From assembly GCF_963966145.1 (NCBI RefSeq), contig NC_091048.1, forward strand, positions 26,722,001 to 26,786,000: a stretch of DNA of 64,000 nucleotides. The letters are read 5' to 3'. The position numbers were made by a program, and so were the translations under genes. Source of the stretch: Tenebrio molitor. Taxonomy: Eukaryota; Arthropoda; Insecta; Coleoptera; Tenebrionidae. The notes below the pieces were generated by a model. It was not told the origin of the DNA. It saw only the letters and a program-made list of their open reading frames with translations, and searched no databases. Shown here piece by piece: positions 11,788 to 24,492 of the stretch. Numbering within the stretch: the stretch's first letter is position 1; each line of letters starts with the position of its first letter.

Positions 11788-13339
11788 CGTTTTTCGCGCC
11801 AGCCGAAGAAGCTCCCTTGACCCCGATGGGCCCCACCTGGACCGGGGGCCGTAACTCTTCCGTCAAGTCCTCGCCGTGGCGTTAATTATCCAATAAACCG
11901 TCCTCGCCTCAAATAAACAATAACACAGATGTCGGTGATAAATTCGCGGAACCGTTAGCGCTCGAGCATCTCGAGAAAGAATTAGACGCACACCTGTTTT
12001 ATTCATTAAACTTACACCGGTAAAGTGGCTAATGGCGGCCATAAATAAAGCTAAAAACGCGCCCGATTAATGAAATTAACAGGACGGTCTAAAATTTCAC
12101 ACCGATCAAAGTCAGAATGGCAGCCATCAAGCCTTGCACAGGTGCGATTCAAGTATCGCATTCGAACCGCCAGACCGCATTAAATTACAATCCCGATTTA
12201 GTCGATGGAAACGGAAATCCGAACTCTCGGGCTCGGCTGTACGGCTTTTAGATTAATTTTTGCAATATTTATTTACTCGGGTAAAACCGAATTTGGGAAG
12301 ATAAACGCTCGGGATAATGGTAATTAAATTGGTGTTTGTGTTTGGGACGCGATATGTGACGCCTGCTCTAATCCAGGACGGTTGCTCCACGAAAATTCCA
12401 CCGATATGGGTCGGTGCGGTCCCAGGGGCGTGAAGGATCAGATCGAGGACTCCAGTCGGGATTAGGCGGAAGTCCGAGATGACAAGTGCAGGAGTTGGGA
12501 CAGTAACGGAACGGAAGGGTTGGTTTCGCTGGCGGTACCATTTCAAAATTGCAAACGTGAAGTGGTACTGCTTCAATCAAAATTAGAAAGGTACCTACTC
12601 CATTTTCACACATGCAATTTTTAAAAACACAATTATTGCTGAATTGATAATAAAGTTGTAATTTTCAAATGGTACTAAGTATTTCAAATAATGTTTGTCT
12701 GTTTCTCTGATTATTCTATTTTTAAGCTATACTAAGACAACAAAATTTTACGTTCTCTTGTGTTGGAGATAAAAATAAAAAGCCTTTAAGATAATTTACG
12801 ATATTTAAAATAAATATGTCGGAAAATAGAATTTTTGAAAGTTTCACTCCAAGAATAAAGCTTGATCATATTTTAGGTTTTTTTTTTAATTGCTTGAGGG
12901 AGAGCTCATGAAAAGTGACCATGCTTGCCGTTGTGTTATCTGTAATTAAATCTTCTTTGTTAATTAAAATATTTACTAATTCATTCCGAATAAAAGTTTG
13001 TTTTGAAAAACCTCCTATTTTAACAAGGCAATAACCATTTGCTTTTATTAAAGAAACCGACGAATTATTAAACTCTTTTAGAAGCCCTGGTGAATCAGAT
13101 AATGTCTAAAAGATTACGTTTTAAAGTAAGAAGCAACAGTACTAGTGTCACGTGAGGGATCTTACTAGGAATCTTCATATATACCTTATGTATTTCAAAT
13201 TTGAAAGCAGTTCTTTTTTACCACTATTATTATGAGTACGATTCAAAATTTTGTGATGTTGGAATCAAATTTGAAATTACATATTTTTGAAATAATCTCA
13301 TTCATCAAATATACATAAGCATCAAATAATCTCAGTTGC
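11788..13339. other. No gene seen; GC-balanced to 12.6 kb, then AT-rich
   Basis: 11.8-12.6 kb is balanced sequence with overlapping minus ORFs at 12253-12613 that carry no domain. 12.6-13.34 kb is AT-rich. No repeat family recognised. Confidence 0.4.
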
Positions 13340-14400
13340 CAATTTTTAATTTGATGCTCGGATGCTTTCTCACTGAAAATGATGATATCTCCATTATTGC
13401 TTGATGTAGATCTAATACAGGGTTATTATAAATCTTTGTCCCATCACAGGTGGCGTTGGTGACGTAGTTGAATGTACCGCAAGCCTCATAACATGAGACT
13501 AGTATCGCCAATAGGTGGCGCTCCTGGCGGTAGTGGAAATCTGTCTACTAGTTTGTCTAACGTTGCGAGGCTGGCGGCACATTCAAAATTTGTGTGGGTT
13601 TTCAACGCCAACTACGATGGGACAATCATTTATAATAACCCTGTATAAAAACTGTCTTCTACAGACTTAATTATGACGAAATAAATGCAATAAACAGATT
13701 GATTCTGTTTTTCATACAGTTTAAAAAGTTGGAAATATGTATAGGTATGGTTGATAAAAATGGTGGATGCGCCGGAATATTTTTTCACTAATAATGAAGA
13801 TATCTCTGTTACCGTTCTTCGTAGATTTAATAATGACGAATCAAATGAAAAAAACTACAACACTCTATTTTAGGTAGTGGTTAAAAAATTGTGAATATAT
13901 GCTTGACAAAATGATTAAGGCGCTGGATTATGTTTTCACTAAAAATGACACGATATATGTGTTATTGTTTGACCTAAATCTAAACTAAAAACTGTTTTGT
14001 TAAATTAATTATAACGAATCGAATAAAACAATTGCATAACTCTGCTATTAATAGTAGCTAGTTAAAAAATTGACCAAAAAAATAACGATATTTCTGTTAT
14101 TTTTAAATTAAATTTTAATTTAAATCAAGAACTAATTATGATGAATTAAATGCAGCAAACTGCACTACTTTGTCTGTAGTATTAGTTAAAAATAAAGTAC
14201 AAGAGTACATGCTTTGGAGAAATGGTGAAGGCGCCAGGATCTTGTTGAACTATAAATGACGATATCTTTGTTCTTTGACCTAGATCTAATTAATCTAAGG
14301 CTGTGCTTTACAAATTTAATTGTAGCAAATCGGACACTAAAACTTCTGCATTTATTTACTGTTCAAAAATGATGAAACCGTCAGATTTTTTTTCAGTAGG
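13340..14400. repeat. Diverged tandem repeat array, about 160-bp units
   Basis: Five degenerate units are marked by a recurring order of landmarks: GGTGnnnGCGCC, then TTTTCACTAAAAATGA, GATATCTCTGTT, GACCTAGATCTAA, AAAACTGTTTT, and TTAATTATGACGAATC. GATAT-type landmarks fall at 13384, 13799, 13952, 14087 and 14261; after removing the inserted MITE the spacings are about 187, 153, 135 and 174 bp. Related sequence occurs at 59440-59515, 59810-59880 and 61231. This looks like an old satellite or a tandemly duplicated element interior; no coding potential. Confidence 0.7.
13418..13643. mobile_element. MITE family A copy 3 inserted in the tandem array
   Basis: 226-bp element with ends CAGGGTTATTATAAAT and ATTTATAATAACCCTG flanked by TA at 13416-13417 and 13644-13645. 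Removing it with one TA restores a continuous repeat unit (AGATCTAATATAAAAACTG), a direct reading of the empty site. The interior includes GTATCGCCAATAGGTGGCGC, shared with copy 4 near 27820. Confidence 0.88.
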
Positions 14401-14965
14401 TTTCAAAGATTTTCAGCAGCTAAACTAACGGAGCAATTATTAAAAGTTATGTAAATTTACAAACTTTACAGATTATTTAACGAGAATGGCACTAATCAGA
14501 AATAATATTGCTTTTGAATGGTTTTATAGTTATTTTTGTAATTTGCCTCCATTTTGATTCTCTAATAGACATATTAACGAACGCGACGTCATCATCTGAG
14601 ATGTCCTTATAGCCATTATTTCACCGAACATTTTACGAAAATTTTTAGGTTGGCAAAGCTTGATCCGTCATGCGTGTCAGTTTAAATTACAAAATGTCCA
14701 AAGAATTATTTATCAGGATTTATCAGGCAACAAATTCGCGACCGTATTTTTGGCAATTTCACGTATTTCAGCGGGCGTACATGAAAGATTATCTTCCATA
14801 TTCGTGTTTTGTGACAGAATTTGGATAAAACAAAAGGCGACTTTAAAGACTTGATCAAATTTTGAGTTTTAAAATTAAGACATTACCAACCGCCACAAAA
14901 ATCCCTAAATTGAGAAAAATAAACATTTTTGTTTAAAAACGGCTTAAAAAGGGCAAATTACAAAA
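14401..14965. other. AT-rich spacer, no gene seen
   Basis: Contains a 64-codon ORF at 14660-14854 with no recognisable domain; otherwise featureless. Confidence 0.35.
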
Positions 14966-15103
14966 AATAGTATAAAAAACTCGTTTCATAACACCTTGAA
15001 GCACTCATTCTTTAAAATAACTCGTGGCCACGCCACTCGTTTTTTAATCTTGAATTCGTGCTTCAAGACTGGTCTTATAAAACTTGTATTTTAATATACT
15101 ATT
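14966..15103. repeat. CTCG-type palindrome 2
   Basis: The arms AATAGTATA...CTTGAAGCAC and GTGCTTCAAG...TATACTATT pair around a GTGGCCACGCCAC centre. CTCG lies in the same direction at 15021-15024 and 15036-15039; outer CTCG at 14980-14983 faces a decayed CTTG at 15083-15086. The ends resemble those of palindrome 1. Confidence 0.8.
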
Positions 15104-15123
15104 ACGCGACAAGTGGGATACAG

Positions 15124-15208
15124 ACATTATTATTATCGCACGCGTGTGAAGTTTCCACAACGAATCCCTACTCCAGCTTGTATGATCACACAAGTGCGAC
15201 AATAATGT
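15124..15208. repeat. Palindrome 3 (85 bp)
   Basis: Left arm ACATTATTATTATCGCAC then GTGTGA; right arm TCACAC then GTGCGACAATAATGT. Followed directly by AGTATTCTAC, a motif also seen beside the palindromes at 6.2 and 51.08 kb. Confidence 0.75.
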
Positions 15209-15234
15209 AGTATTCTACGTGTAAAGCTTGTTTA

Positions 15235-15394
15235 ACACGATGCTAAATTTTGTAGAAAATTTGTTAGAAAATGAGAGAGACCCTCGATAGGACCAATGAA
15301 CGATCAGGATCATAATCTGTCTTTGTCAGATCCTGATCGTTCATTGGTCCTCTCTCATTTTCTAACAAATTTTCTACAAAATTTAGCATCGTGT
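15235..15394. repeat. Near-perfect 160-bp inverted repeat
   Basis: Arms of about 65 bases run from ACACGATGCTAAATTTTG to its complement CAAAATTTAGCATCGTGT and match base for base, except that the left arm carries about 13 extra bases (ACCCTCGATAGG) at about 15279-15291. The loop is about 15-20 bases between GATCAGGATC and GATCCTGATC. There is no CTCG mismatch pattern, so it may be a different class. The near identity of the arms suggests recent origin or gene conversion. Confidence 0.85.
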
Positions 15395-17903
15395 CATACA
15401 GCCTTTACATATAAAATTTCATCTACGACTGCTCAGAATGTTTTAAAATCGACACATTTTTAATTCAATAGCCTTCAAACATAGAAAAGGCAGCAATAAT
15501 CGTTATTTTACTTCTCATTTGAGAAAAATCAGGAGTCAAATATCAATTGACCCGTTTAATTTTCTTTACTTTTTTCTTTTGTTGCCTTAACAGTATAACG
15601 TGCGGAAAGCAAATCATTGCCTGTCTGAAATGCGTAAAATAAATAGGAAATAGGATATATCACACGGTGGTAGATAAACAATTATATTAAAGATGTAAAA
15701 TGGTTGATCTTAAAACACGTAAACCTCTTTTATCAACCAACCTTAGAGGTGCCATTTCTACTTAAAACCGGTTGAAAGAACCTTTCAAGAATATAAAATT
15801 CTAAGCTGATCCTATACTAAATTTGTGGTTTTTAAATTGCACTATCTATTATTCATTACACTCAAATCGGTCCCGCTGTACTATTTCATAATTCACGTTG
15901 CGAACACATAGCTCGGATTTTGTGCTTGTTTCGGTGAGCGGCAAGAAACTCCGAAAGCGCATAAATAAAATGCATTCTGATTTGAGAACGGTGGCGGCGT
16001 CTCTCGGAAAAATCCTCCAAGTTATGCGTTGCAGTACGGCACAAAGAAACACTCTCCGAAGCATTCCCCGGGCCCTCGGTAAATAAATAAAGTGGTCTGG
16101 GGCTTCTAAGCAGCAACATTATCTCTTTGTTCCTTTGTTTGATCGAAAACGAGCTCCCATCGACCGGAAAACCGGAAAATTAATTTTTCGAATTGAACGG
16201 CCCACTTTTATTTTCCGAAGCTAATTTAGATATTAACCAGTAATGGAAGCGGGGTTGACCGGAATCACTCGTATGCATAAATTGTATACACATGGCCGTG
16301 CGTATGGGGAAATAATATTGATTTTGGGCGCCATCGCAATTTAGTACTCATGCAAATTTGATCGCAATTTCCATGTGTAATGCTAACTATAGGTGTTCGC
16401 ATAAGGGATCGATCATTTGGAGGCATCAAAGGCGACGCTGAAGCAATCCACTTTTGGCACTTTTTCGAACAGTTTAGCGCCGCCCCGTCAATCAAATTTA
16501 TATCCCCGGTGATTCTTTTAATTTCAAAGGACTAATAATAGTTAATTAACATTCTTTGAAACTTCATTATCAGTTCCTCGAACACTTGACATTTAATATA
16601 GCGAGAACTCAGGGAATAAATTGGATAATAAAAGCAATCTAATTTTTAAACTTGAAACTTTGACATTCTGGTTTCCTCCGGATCGTTTATTAAAAAATGC
16701 AGGAATCTTCCGGACGTCGATGCGACATTACTCGTCCTCGATCGCTTTTAATTGCAAACAACTTGAGGTCGACAGCTTTTTACTCCTTTTCGGAGGACGT
16801 GAAGGGACAATGAGAGGCGGCTCCGGCTCTAATCGCGTTTCGTTGTTGCGCCTCGGGATGGACCATTCAAGCTTTTGTACACGAACCCCGGAAAAATAAT
16901 TTCGAGACAGTGATCCTCCACTGTCAAAGTGTTCGCGTTGCACGAAGAATTTCAATAACGGGGAAATGTTTCATCGTGAATAGATGGCTTGTCGGATGTA
17001 CTAATAGAGGAACCGCACAGAAAGAAAAAACACTCCATTTACTATCTGAATTTTATACTTCATTCATTGCTGTCCGCTTTATTTGGCGATTCTCTCGCAA
17101 AAATATTTTTCCCCCGACGAGAACTTGGAGAGTTTGCCAAACGCTAAATCTGCAATAATTAGGTGGGGCTTCCGTACACACCCACAAAAAACTTCCCTCA
17201 TTTGCGTCGATAAGAAATACAATTTACCAATACTGCTGTAAAGCGGATCTTACGGTTATTTAATCCTCACGCCAAAAAATATATTCCAGATTAAATGTTA
17301 TACAACAGCTCCGGGGAGTTCGTTGTTTTACGTGATAGTAAAAAGATTGTTCCTCTAAGATTTAGTACTTAACTTAAGAATGTTTACGTGACAAAAGTTT
17401 TAGTCGAACAATAAAGCAGTGAACACTATCGCGAGTGGTTTAAAGAGTTTGCATGAATTTTTCCTTGGCAACTATAAAAATGTTAAAGCGCTACGGGGAA
17501 GTGTATTATTTTGGAAAAATAGTATTATCTTTCAAATCATGTGTTTGGTAAGAAGTTAGCGGATCGATTTTTCTATTTTCACAATTTTTACAGCTACGCC
17601 CGGATGACTAACTTTGTTTCGTTTAAAGTGAAAAATTGAATTCGAAATAATCTTTTCAACTCAACAACCAACCGTGCACTAGTGCTTCAAAATCATCCAA
17701 AAAGCATTCGCCTTTTTGAGCATTCTAAAAGTAATTTGACTTGATAATAATAAAATCTGGTTTACAAAACGTCATTTCTCCTATTTGGATGTTGAAAATT
17801 TAGAAAGAGTGAAAATAAATCGCTATTGATTCGATTGACACTTTGGCAAGCGCATGGACAAGCGCCATCTATTCACAAATCAGACATAATGTTCGTTTCA
17901 AAA
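15395..17903. other. No gene seen; GC-balanced block 16.0-17.3 kb
   Basis: AT-rich flanks around a balanced block with short opposed ORFs (15849-16119, 16265-16495, 16621-17158) that have no recognisable product. No RNA gene or known repeat family. Confidence 0.4.
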
Positions 17904-18046
17904 AATATTGTACAAATTTCGATGCGCGAAGACATATTCGGCACATTCGCGCAAATGAAGCACTCGCTCCTCCGTTGCTCGTGCCCCAAATAATGCGCTC
18001 ATGCGCGAAAAATGTCTTCTCGCACTCGGTTCGTAAATAACTATTT
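17904..18046. repeat. CTCG-type palindrome 4
   Basis: The arms pair through GAAGACAT (left) and ATGTCTTC (right), then CGCGCA-type and GCAC segments, to a centre near 17972. CTCG is in the same direction in both arms at 17963-17966 and 17978-17981. The right end reads TAAATAACTATT, shared with palindromes at 43.8, 59.2 and 60.3 kb. Confidence 0.7.
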
Positions 18047-18591
18047 ATAAACTCGTGCATTTCTAAATTTAAATTGAAAAACTCTAAATTTCAAATTGAC
18101 ATTTTTTCAATCTTCATTTAGATGGTTCCTCTGTTTAGTTTTTTGAAAATTTAAAATTTCACAAATATCTTCATTTTAAACTTCTAGCACTGTACAACCT
18201 CGCAAGTGCTTGTAGACCAAGCTATTTTGACACCACAAAATTAGTGCTTTGGGACTAGACGAATACGAGAACATTTCCAATGTTACACAAAACGTACTTG
18301 AGAATATGTCTTAGTCTAATCACTCTGGTAACAATGAAAATTCCAGATTGCCTTACAAAACCCCAGGATAAAGCTAGAATATGACATGGCGCGTTTTAAA
18401 AATTTTGGCCACAAAGGCAAAAAACAAGTAGTCAAAAAAATCTAATGCAAATCGTTTAAATGAACTTGAGCCACAAATCCATCACGTTGCATTCCTGAAT
18501 AATTAATTTTGTTAGTTGATTTTATTGGGAGTACCCTACTAAAACTGTAAAATGATTGTAGTAACATTCTCGAAGCAAAACTATCTGAGTT

Positions 18592-18756
18592 ATCGTAAAT
18601 GCACACCTGGAATTCACGTGGAATTCCTGTTGGCGTGTGAATATTTTACGATGTAATAATCACTACCCTTTAACAAAAAACTAAAGAGTCGAGTTCTGCT
18701 TTACATTATCGTTGATCGAATGATCGGTGTTGAAAATAACGCTAACGATGTAAAAG
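18592..18756. repeat. Two small adjacent palindromes
   Basis: 18592-18652 pairs ATCGTAAA and CACAC with GTGTG and TTTACGAT, around two GAATTC sites. 18699-18756 pairs TTTACAT-ATCGTT with AACG-ATGTAAA. Neither shows the mirrored CTCG feature. Confidence 0.6.
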
Positions 18757-21507
18757 TATGCTCACTATAATTACGTATGTACACCTAGGGGAAAATTTAT
18801 GTACAAACTTGACGAAAAACAGCTTGTCAGGGAAACACTGCATAGAGTTAATAAAAAATTCGTCATAAACGGATAACACGATATTTATACTTCCTACTTG
18901 GCGGTCAAGGCCTCACAAAATATTGCATTATTTGTATTCAAAAAGTTTAAACCCCCGTGAAATTTTGAATCAATACTGTACACGCGAGACTATGGGACAT
19001 TGTTTTATTTGAGTTGTTCGAGATGTTTGGTGGAGGAGCGAAGAGATAGCTCCACTCCGAGTTATTTAAACTAGAGACATTCAGTCGCCAGATAGAACAT
19101 TATTATAAGTATCTCGAGACACTAAAAGCTTTTAAAAGTACCACATTATGACGCAGCAAACTTAAAAAGTCGAAATGGAATCTCACCAACTCGAAAATAT
19201 CCTCGTTAATTAGGATTTCGAACACGCATTTCCGTCCCCAGATTTGACACTTGTTAAATCAACATTATTTTTTACTGCGGCTTGTACCCGACGAGATAAA
19301 GAGCGGAATTAAAATTAAGTGCTTAGTGTTTATTTTATTAGGTTTTTATTATGATCAAGCCGTAGGTAGGATTTTATGCCGGTTTTTTTATTACGAGTCG
19401 ACGGTACATAAAGTCAACTTTTACGATTGCGTTTTTTCGGCAAATAATAATTACTTCGCATGCCAAATAAAAATCACACGTTTGTGCGCTCACGTCCAGA
19501 AGCGCTCTAAATATACTGAGAATCACAAGTGCACTCTCCCCATCATCGTAAAAACGCCCGACTGCATCAACCGTTGATCGACGATTAACACCGCCTGAGA
19601 AGATTCGTGTTTTTGCGAATTTTTGTAGCGCCGTCAGTTTCCATTAGGGCCGCTAATTTCCCGGATGCATCGCAGCTGGAACGGCTCTTCTCGAGCTAAT
19701 AACATTATCAAAGCTAACAAGCCGAAAAAGGAGGAAGTTCGGAGGTGAACCCCGGCCCGTTGTCAGTAGGTCCACAGTCGAATTCCTCGAGGCTTGGGCA
19801 TGTTCGAAATAGTTGACCGGTGCATAAAACGCATCAATATTATACAGAGACGAACCGCACGACTCCCAAACATGTACGGACATGCCGAATATCAGTGCGG
19901 AAGTGGCAAACTCCTGGAGTCGCGCTCGTCCGAAGAATTCCAACTGCCGATCGATTCCGCATTATTAATAACCGCCATAAATACAAACATTAATGCCACC
20001 CCAAAACTGAAACTAATTTATTCGCCGGCACAAAACGAAACAAATGTTTAAACAAACACCGTAGTGAAGATATATTTGACGTCCCGATCTCGACTAATTT
20101 ATTTTGAACCGACGTTGCGTAATTGACGACGGTTGCATCGGTTCGGTTTGTTTGGACAAGGCTTGAACGCCGCTCCGACGACAGAAAGGATGAAAGCATT
20201 ATCACCGACGCGTCTCTTTCCGCGTTATTTGCGGATCCGCGTTTTTATTCTTTCATCAAGATTGATTATTGCGGCGAATTTTTTCGTCAGCCTGACACAT
20301 AGGCAACCACCAATACACCGACTGGAACACCGCCGGGTTTAATCCGCCGTCCCGTAAGCTGATTAGTCCGCCGGTGCAAAATGTGATTTTTGCGGCGATT
20401 ATTTAACGGAGGACCGTCCGGGATTGATTGTGTGAAATTGGCGTGTTAAATCAGGTCGGCCGGTGATTCCCTTTGGAACGTTACCGTCCCATAAAAATAT
20501 ATCAGGTTCGGTCACAATTGCATTTACATTTCCATGCATAGCAATCCGCTTTGTGGCGACGAAGAGGCGACAACGGCCGAAATACGCGACCGTTTACCGA
20601 GCACAATTGCATTAGAGTTATGGTGCGAGAGAGGTCTGCCAAGATGTGACCGACCAGTCAAACTGGACTGTTGATCGGCGCCTCCAAAGAATGTAGGATA
20701 TTAGTCGACGCTTATTTTTAAAACGCGGCAGTGCATTATGGAGTGCAACGTTCGCAGATGGAGCTTTAGTGATCTCGTCCGATGGAGCAATGTCCCTCCT
20801 GTCAGTGGCGTAGTCAAAAGTTTTTGTGTCAGTTTTAACTGTTTATTATTCTTTTTCTTCTTCTTTTTGAGGCTCTGTTAAGACAACCTCGTACAGGACA
20901 TTCGTTATTATTTGTGGCATTTTATTTTAAATTATATTTTCTTAAATCCCCTTGCGTTTAGGCAACCAATCAATCACATAATTTTTTAATGGTAAGTATA
21001 GGTATTCCATGTATTATTGTGGCAAATTTCCACAGCACAATACTATGTTACAACTAGAATAAAATAACCCCAAAATATAGAATTCATGAAAACAAACTGC
21101 AAACTAGATTGATTTAAATAAAAAATAAAAAAAACGTTTTATACCATTTGTACAGCAGAAAAAAATAATTTAATAAAACGGCAAAAATTGTAAAAATAAT
21201 AATGTTTCTAAGTTATTTGGACACTTTAGTAGATATTTGTATCAGGTCCCATCGCAGGGAGGCCGAGCGAGTCATTTGGTCCGGACTCTGGTCCCCCAGG
21301 TGTCTTACAATATTTTTTAGTACATTTATTTTCGATAAGAAACAAACTTTAAAATACATCGAACCATGCACGTACAGCAGAGTCATAAAAGAAAGGGACA
21401 ATATTTTACGAAAAATTGTAATAAAGTTCTGTAGCTCCCCACACTTTCAGAATATCGTGAATTGACTGGTTCAACTACATCACTGTATTACGATAGTGTA
21501 CAAAGTT
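18757..21507. other. No gene seen; GC-balanced block 19.2-20.8 kb
   Basis: The block has open frames on both strands, the longest being 108 codons at 19251-19577 (+), none with a recognisable domain. 20.8-21.5 kb is AT-rich. No repeat or RNA gene recognised. Confidence 0.4.
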
Positions 21508-21632
21508 TAATGGTATATTAAAGAACGAGTTTTATAAGGGTTGATTTGGCACACGAGTCCCAAGTGTAGAAAGGAAGTTTTCTATGGGACGAGTGCGCCA
21601 ATGCCCTTATAAAACGAGTTTTTTAATGTTAT
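21508..21632. repeat. CTCG-type palindrome 5 (CGAG on +)
   Basis: Arms GTTTTATAAGGG and CCCTTATAAAAC pair, as do GTCCCA and TGGGAC. CGAG occurs in the same direction at mirrored places twice: 21526-21529 with 21615-21618, and 21554-21557 with 21590-21593. These are the main interruptions of otherwise matched arms. Confidence 0.85.
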
Positions 21633-22589
21633 TTTTTAGAACTTGCACCCTTTTAATTTTTAAATTAAAAAAAAAAAAAAATTCAAATTCTAGGGAATTT
21701 TGTATCTATTAACTGGTAATTCAATATTGGAAGTTTTGGGGGGTAAATGACAATAATACGCTGAAATATTGATAAAAATTTTCTTAGAGCATAAACTACT
21801 CCAATTGAATACAATAAGACCTATTAGAGACGCAAATTCTAAAAAGAATTTATAAAGAGCTTCACAAATATTTGCGATATTAAAATGTTTCATGATTTTC
21901 GTCTCGACTTGTTTTAATAAAAAAACATAATATCGAATAAACTTCCAGTTTTTTGTGTAGTGTGCTTTTTGAAACTTTCAACTCCGATCAAAGGGAGCCC
22001 CGACGTATAAATGGGTCGGGTTCCACTTCACCTCTGTGAGTCCTGTTCGCAACCAAACCATTAACATGAATAAAGTTTATTTAAAATGAAAATTTTTCGG
22101 TAAACAAGACTAAAAAAAAACATCCAGATGGGAGTAAATTTTGCTTTAAAACAAACGTTGTAACAATTATTTATTTGTACAACAAAAGAGGAAACTGTGC
22201 CATTTCCTATTCACTCAAAGGAGGAAATAACACTTCACTCCAGAGTCAATAACTTTGCTTTTTAACTCCAAAGCATCAGGGCAAGCACAATTGCCGTTGC
22301 CGGGTTGCCTGGTTGATTTTTGTTGTTCACCAAGAAATACTCGAAGAAACTACAATTTGAAAACATATTAAGAGCAACGCTAGCAATCAAGGAAAATATC
22401 TAGAATCAGTTTTAATAATTTTAACAATGAATAAACAAATGTTCGAGGAAAAACGCGTTTTTTTATTTTTTACTCCCTTTACAAAACTATATTTTCAACC
22501 CTCAAACGAGGGAGGAAATGTCTACTTTCTGCTGCATCAATCGTTATTTTTTTTCATCCTTGTTTATTTTGTTTCAATTTTTTCCATTA
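21633..22589. other. AT-rich DNA, no gene seen
   Basis: Includes a homopolymer A run near 21666-21680 and a 69-codon ORF at 22427-22636 with no recognisable content. A TATAAA at 22006-22011 lacks a convincing initiator. Confidence 0.4.
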
Positions 22590-22680
22590 TCTACGGACGC
22601 CGTACGGTAATAAATGTTTTACCGTACGCCGTATGATAATTAACGTTTTACTGTACGGCGTGCGATAAAGTAATAGTCAT
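22590..22680. repeat. Short inverted and direct repeats of TTACCGTACGCCGT
   Basis: Three versions of a 14-base motif occur: inverted near 22597, then direct near 22619 (TTACCGTACGCCGT), then TTACTGTACGGCGTGCGATA near 22648. Related to the GC-rich palindromes at 43413-43438 and 50889-50942, which share the TACGGCGTGC or CACGGCGTGC core next to GTAAAGTAA-like sequence. Confidence 0.6.
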
Positions 22681-24170
22681 TAAAAACAAACACAAACATT
22701 GTGTATGACATTGGCTTTAAAACAATAATAAAATTTTGTAAGAGATTTCTGTGACACAGGCACAAGAGAGTTGAGAACAAATGAAGCAGTAAATTCAGCA
22801 AATGAATTCGGCGGTCGTGATCCCGGTGACAATCTGACCTTTGCACCGAATTTGATCGATGTTTTCGGCTGAAAGAAAAAGCATTTGAATTTGTAATTTA
22901 CGACCAAACTGTTTACACCTCGTCCCCACTTTCACCTTTTTCCACGCTTAACCCTCGGCAATCGGAACCCTCTCCGCCGCCAATTTCGCCATCACTCTAC
23001 GCCACTGCATTTAATATGCAAGTCGCCGTCAAAATCAGCACGAGCGTGGGTCCTATCGACCGCGTTGTAACGGATTCCACTTCAGAAATAGAAATTTGAT
23101 GGTGAAATTAATAAAGGCGTAATCTACGTTATCTAGTTTCGTAAATAGAGACATCACTGTAAAAGGTGGACGAGATAGAAAGTTTCAATGGGCGGACAAT
23201 CACGTCGATGATGAAAATAACGAACTGTGGCGAGCGACGTGTAACAAGTAAAATGCGCCCATGTTGGAAGTCTAGCGATAATATTCATAATGGTATTATG
23301 TAAGTTGACGCGAGCATAAGCGGGCCGACATGCGAAAGCTCATAACAAAGTACACGCAGGGATAACAGTCTAGACCTTCAAGATTCTCATATAATCTTCA
23401 TATTTGTATTTGTTTTACAACATGAATAAATTTATTTGTATCTGTCGTCGTTCTGTTGGTTTTTCCCTTCGTAAACACCGCAACTTTCGTTTTCTTCATA
23501 AAGGAAGCGTCTCCACCGCGCAAACCGAAATTATCTGCTCTATGTCATAAACAGGCCGCCGCAGAGTTATGAGATTACACAATTTTTTGTTTACATTACA
23601 TTTTGTATAAAACTGACTATTTTTATCTGCCACATATTAAACATTCTCACTGTAAACATTCCTCGAATTAGCGGTTTTGTGCTGGCGCTGCGGACGCCCT
23701 CCCCAACCGCCGCATCCAAAATTTAAACAAAAGAAAAAGCTTTTAAATAATAAGTGGAACATTCATGTTTAATAGTATCGGCCGAGGTTGTGTTGGTGAA
23801 TTAATAAATGGCAGGAAATGAGAGTCGGTGTCTTCTTATCTGGAGCCGTCTTGAAATTACCACGGACTGACGTTCGTCGAAAAGCTTCTTGTTTGGGGAG
23901 ATGAAGTTGCCAAAAAACTCCCCTCGGAATTGATTTATGGCGACTATATCATTCATTACTTTATAAACCAATAAGAATCTTTGATTTTCTTTAGTTACCA
24001 TGTATTACAGCGGTTATTGTAGTAATATACGAACCTTTGTATATTCGAATATACCAACCTTTGTATTTTCGCTCGCCGCCTTAACTTACAAAATTTTTTG
24101 CGCTAACCGTCACCTTAACGTCACATTAAATCGTTCTGCTACTGAATGCGCCCAGTCGGTTTCGGGAACC
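22681..24170. other. No gene seen; GC-balanced block 22.9-23.7 kb
   Basis: Balanced sequence without a recognised exon, then AT-rich sequence with a 66-codon minus ORF at 23801-24001 with no domain. Confidence 0.4.
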
Positions 24171-24340
<170 letters not shown>

Positions 24341-24362
24341 ATTCATGATATAGTCTACCCGT

Positions 24363-24492
24363 ATACAACTCGAGGATTGAAAATTCTCGATTACTCGACG
24401 TGTTGCCGGAAACACCACTCGATCTACGATCTCGTGGTGTTTCCGGGCAACACGTCTCGTATAATCGAGAATTTTCAATCCTCTAGTTGTAT
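24363..24492. repeat. CTCG-type palindrome 6 (130 bp)
   Basis: Arms start ATACAACTCGAGGATTGAAA and end TTTCAATCCTCTAGTTGTAT. CTCG is in the same direction at 24394-24397 with 24456-24459, and at 24418-24421 with 24431-24434. The arms otherwise match closely (GAAAATTCTCGATTA, CGTGTTGCC, GAAACACCA). Confidence 0.88.

Noticed and set aside
22006..22050. TATAAA followed by promoter-like sequence
   Set aside because: No initiator at the right distance and no coding exon downstream.
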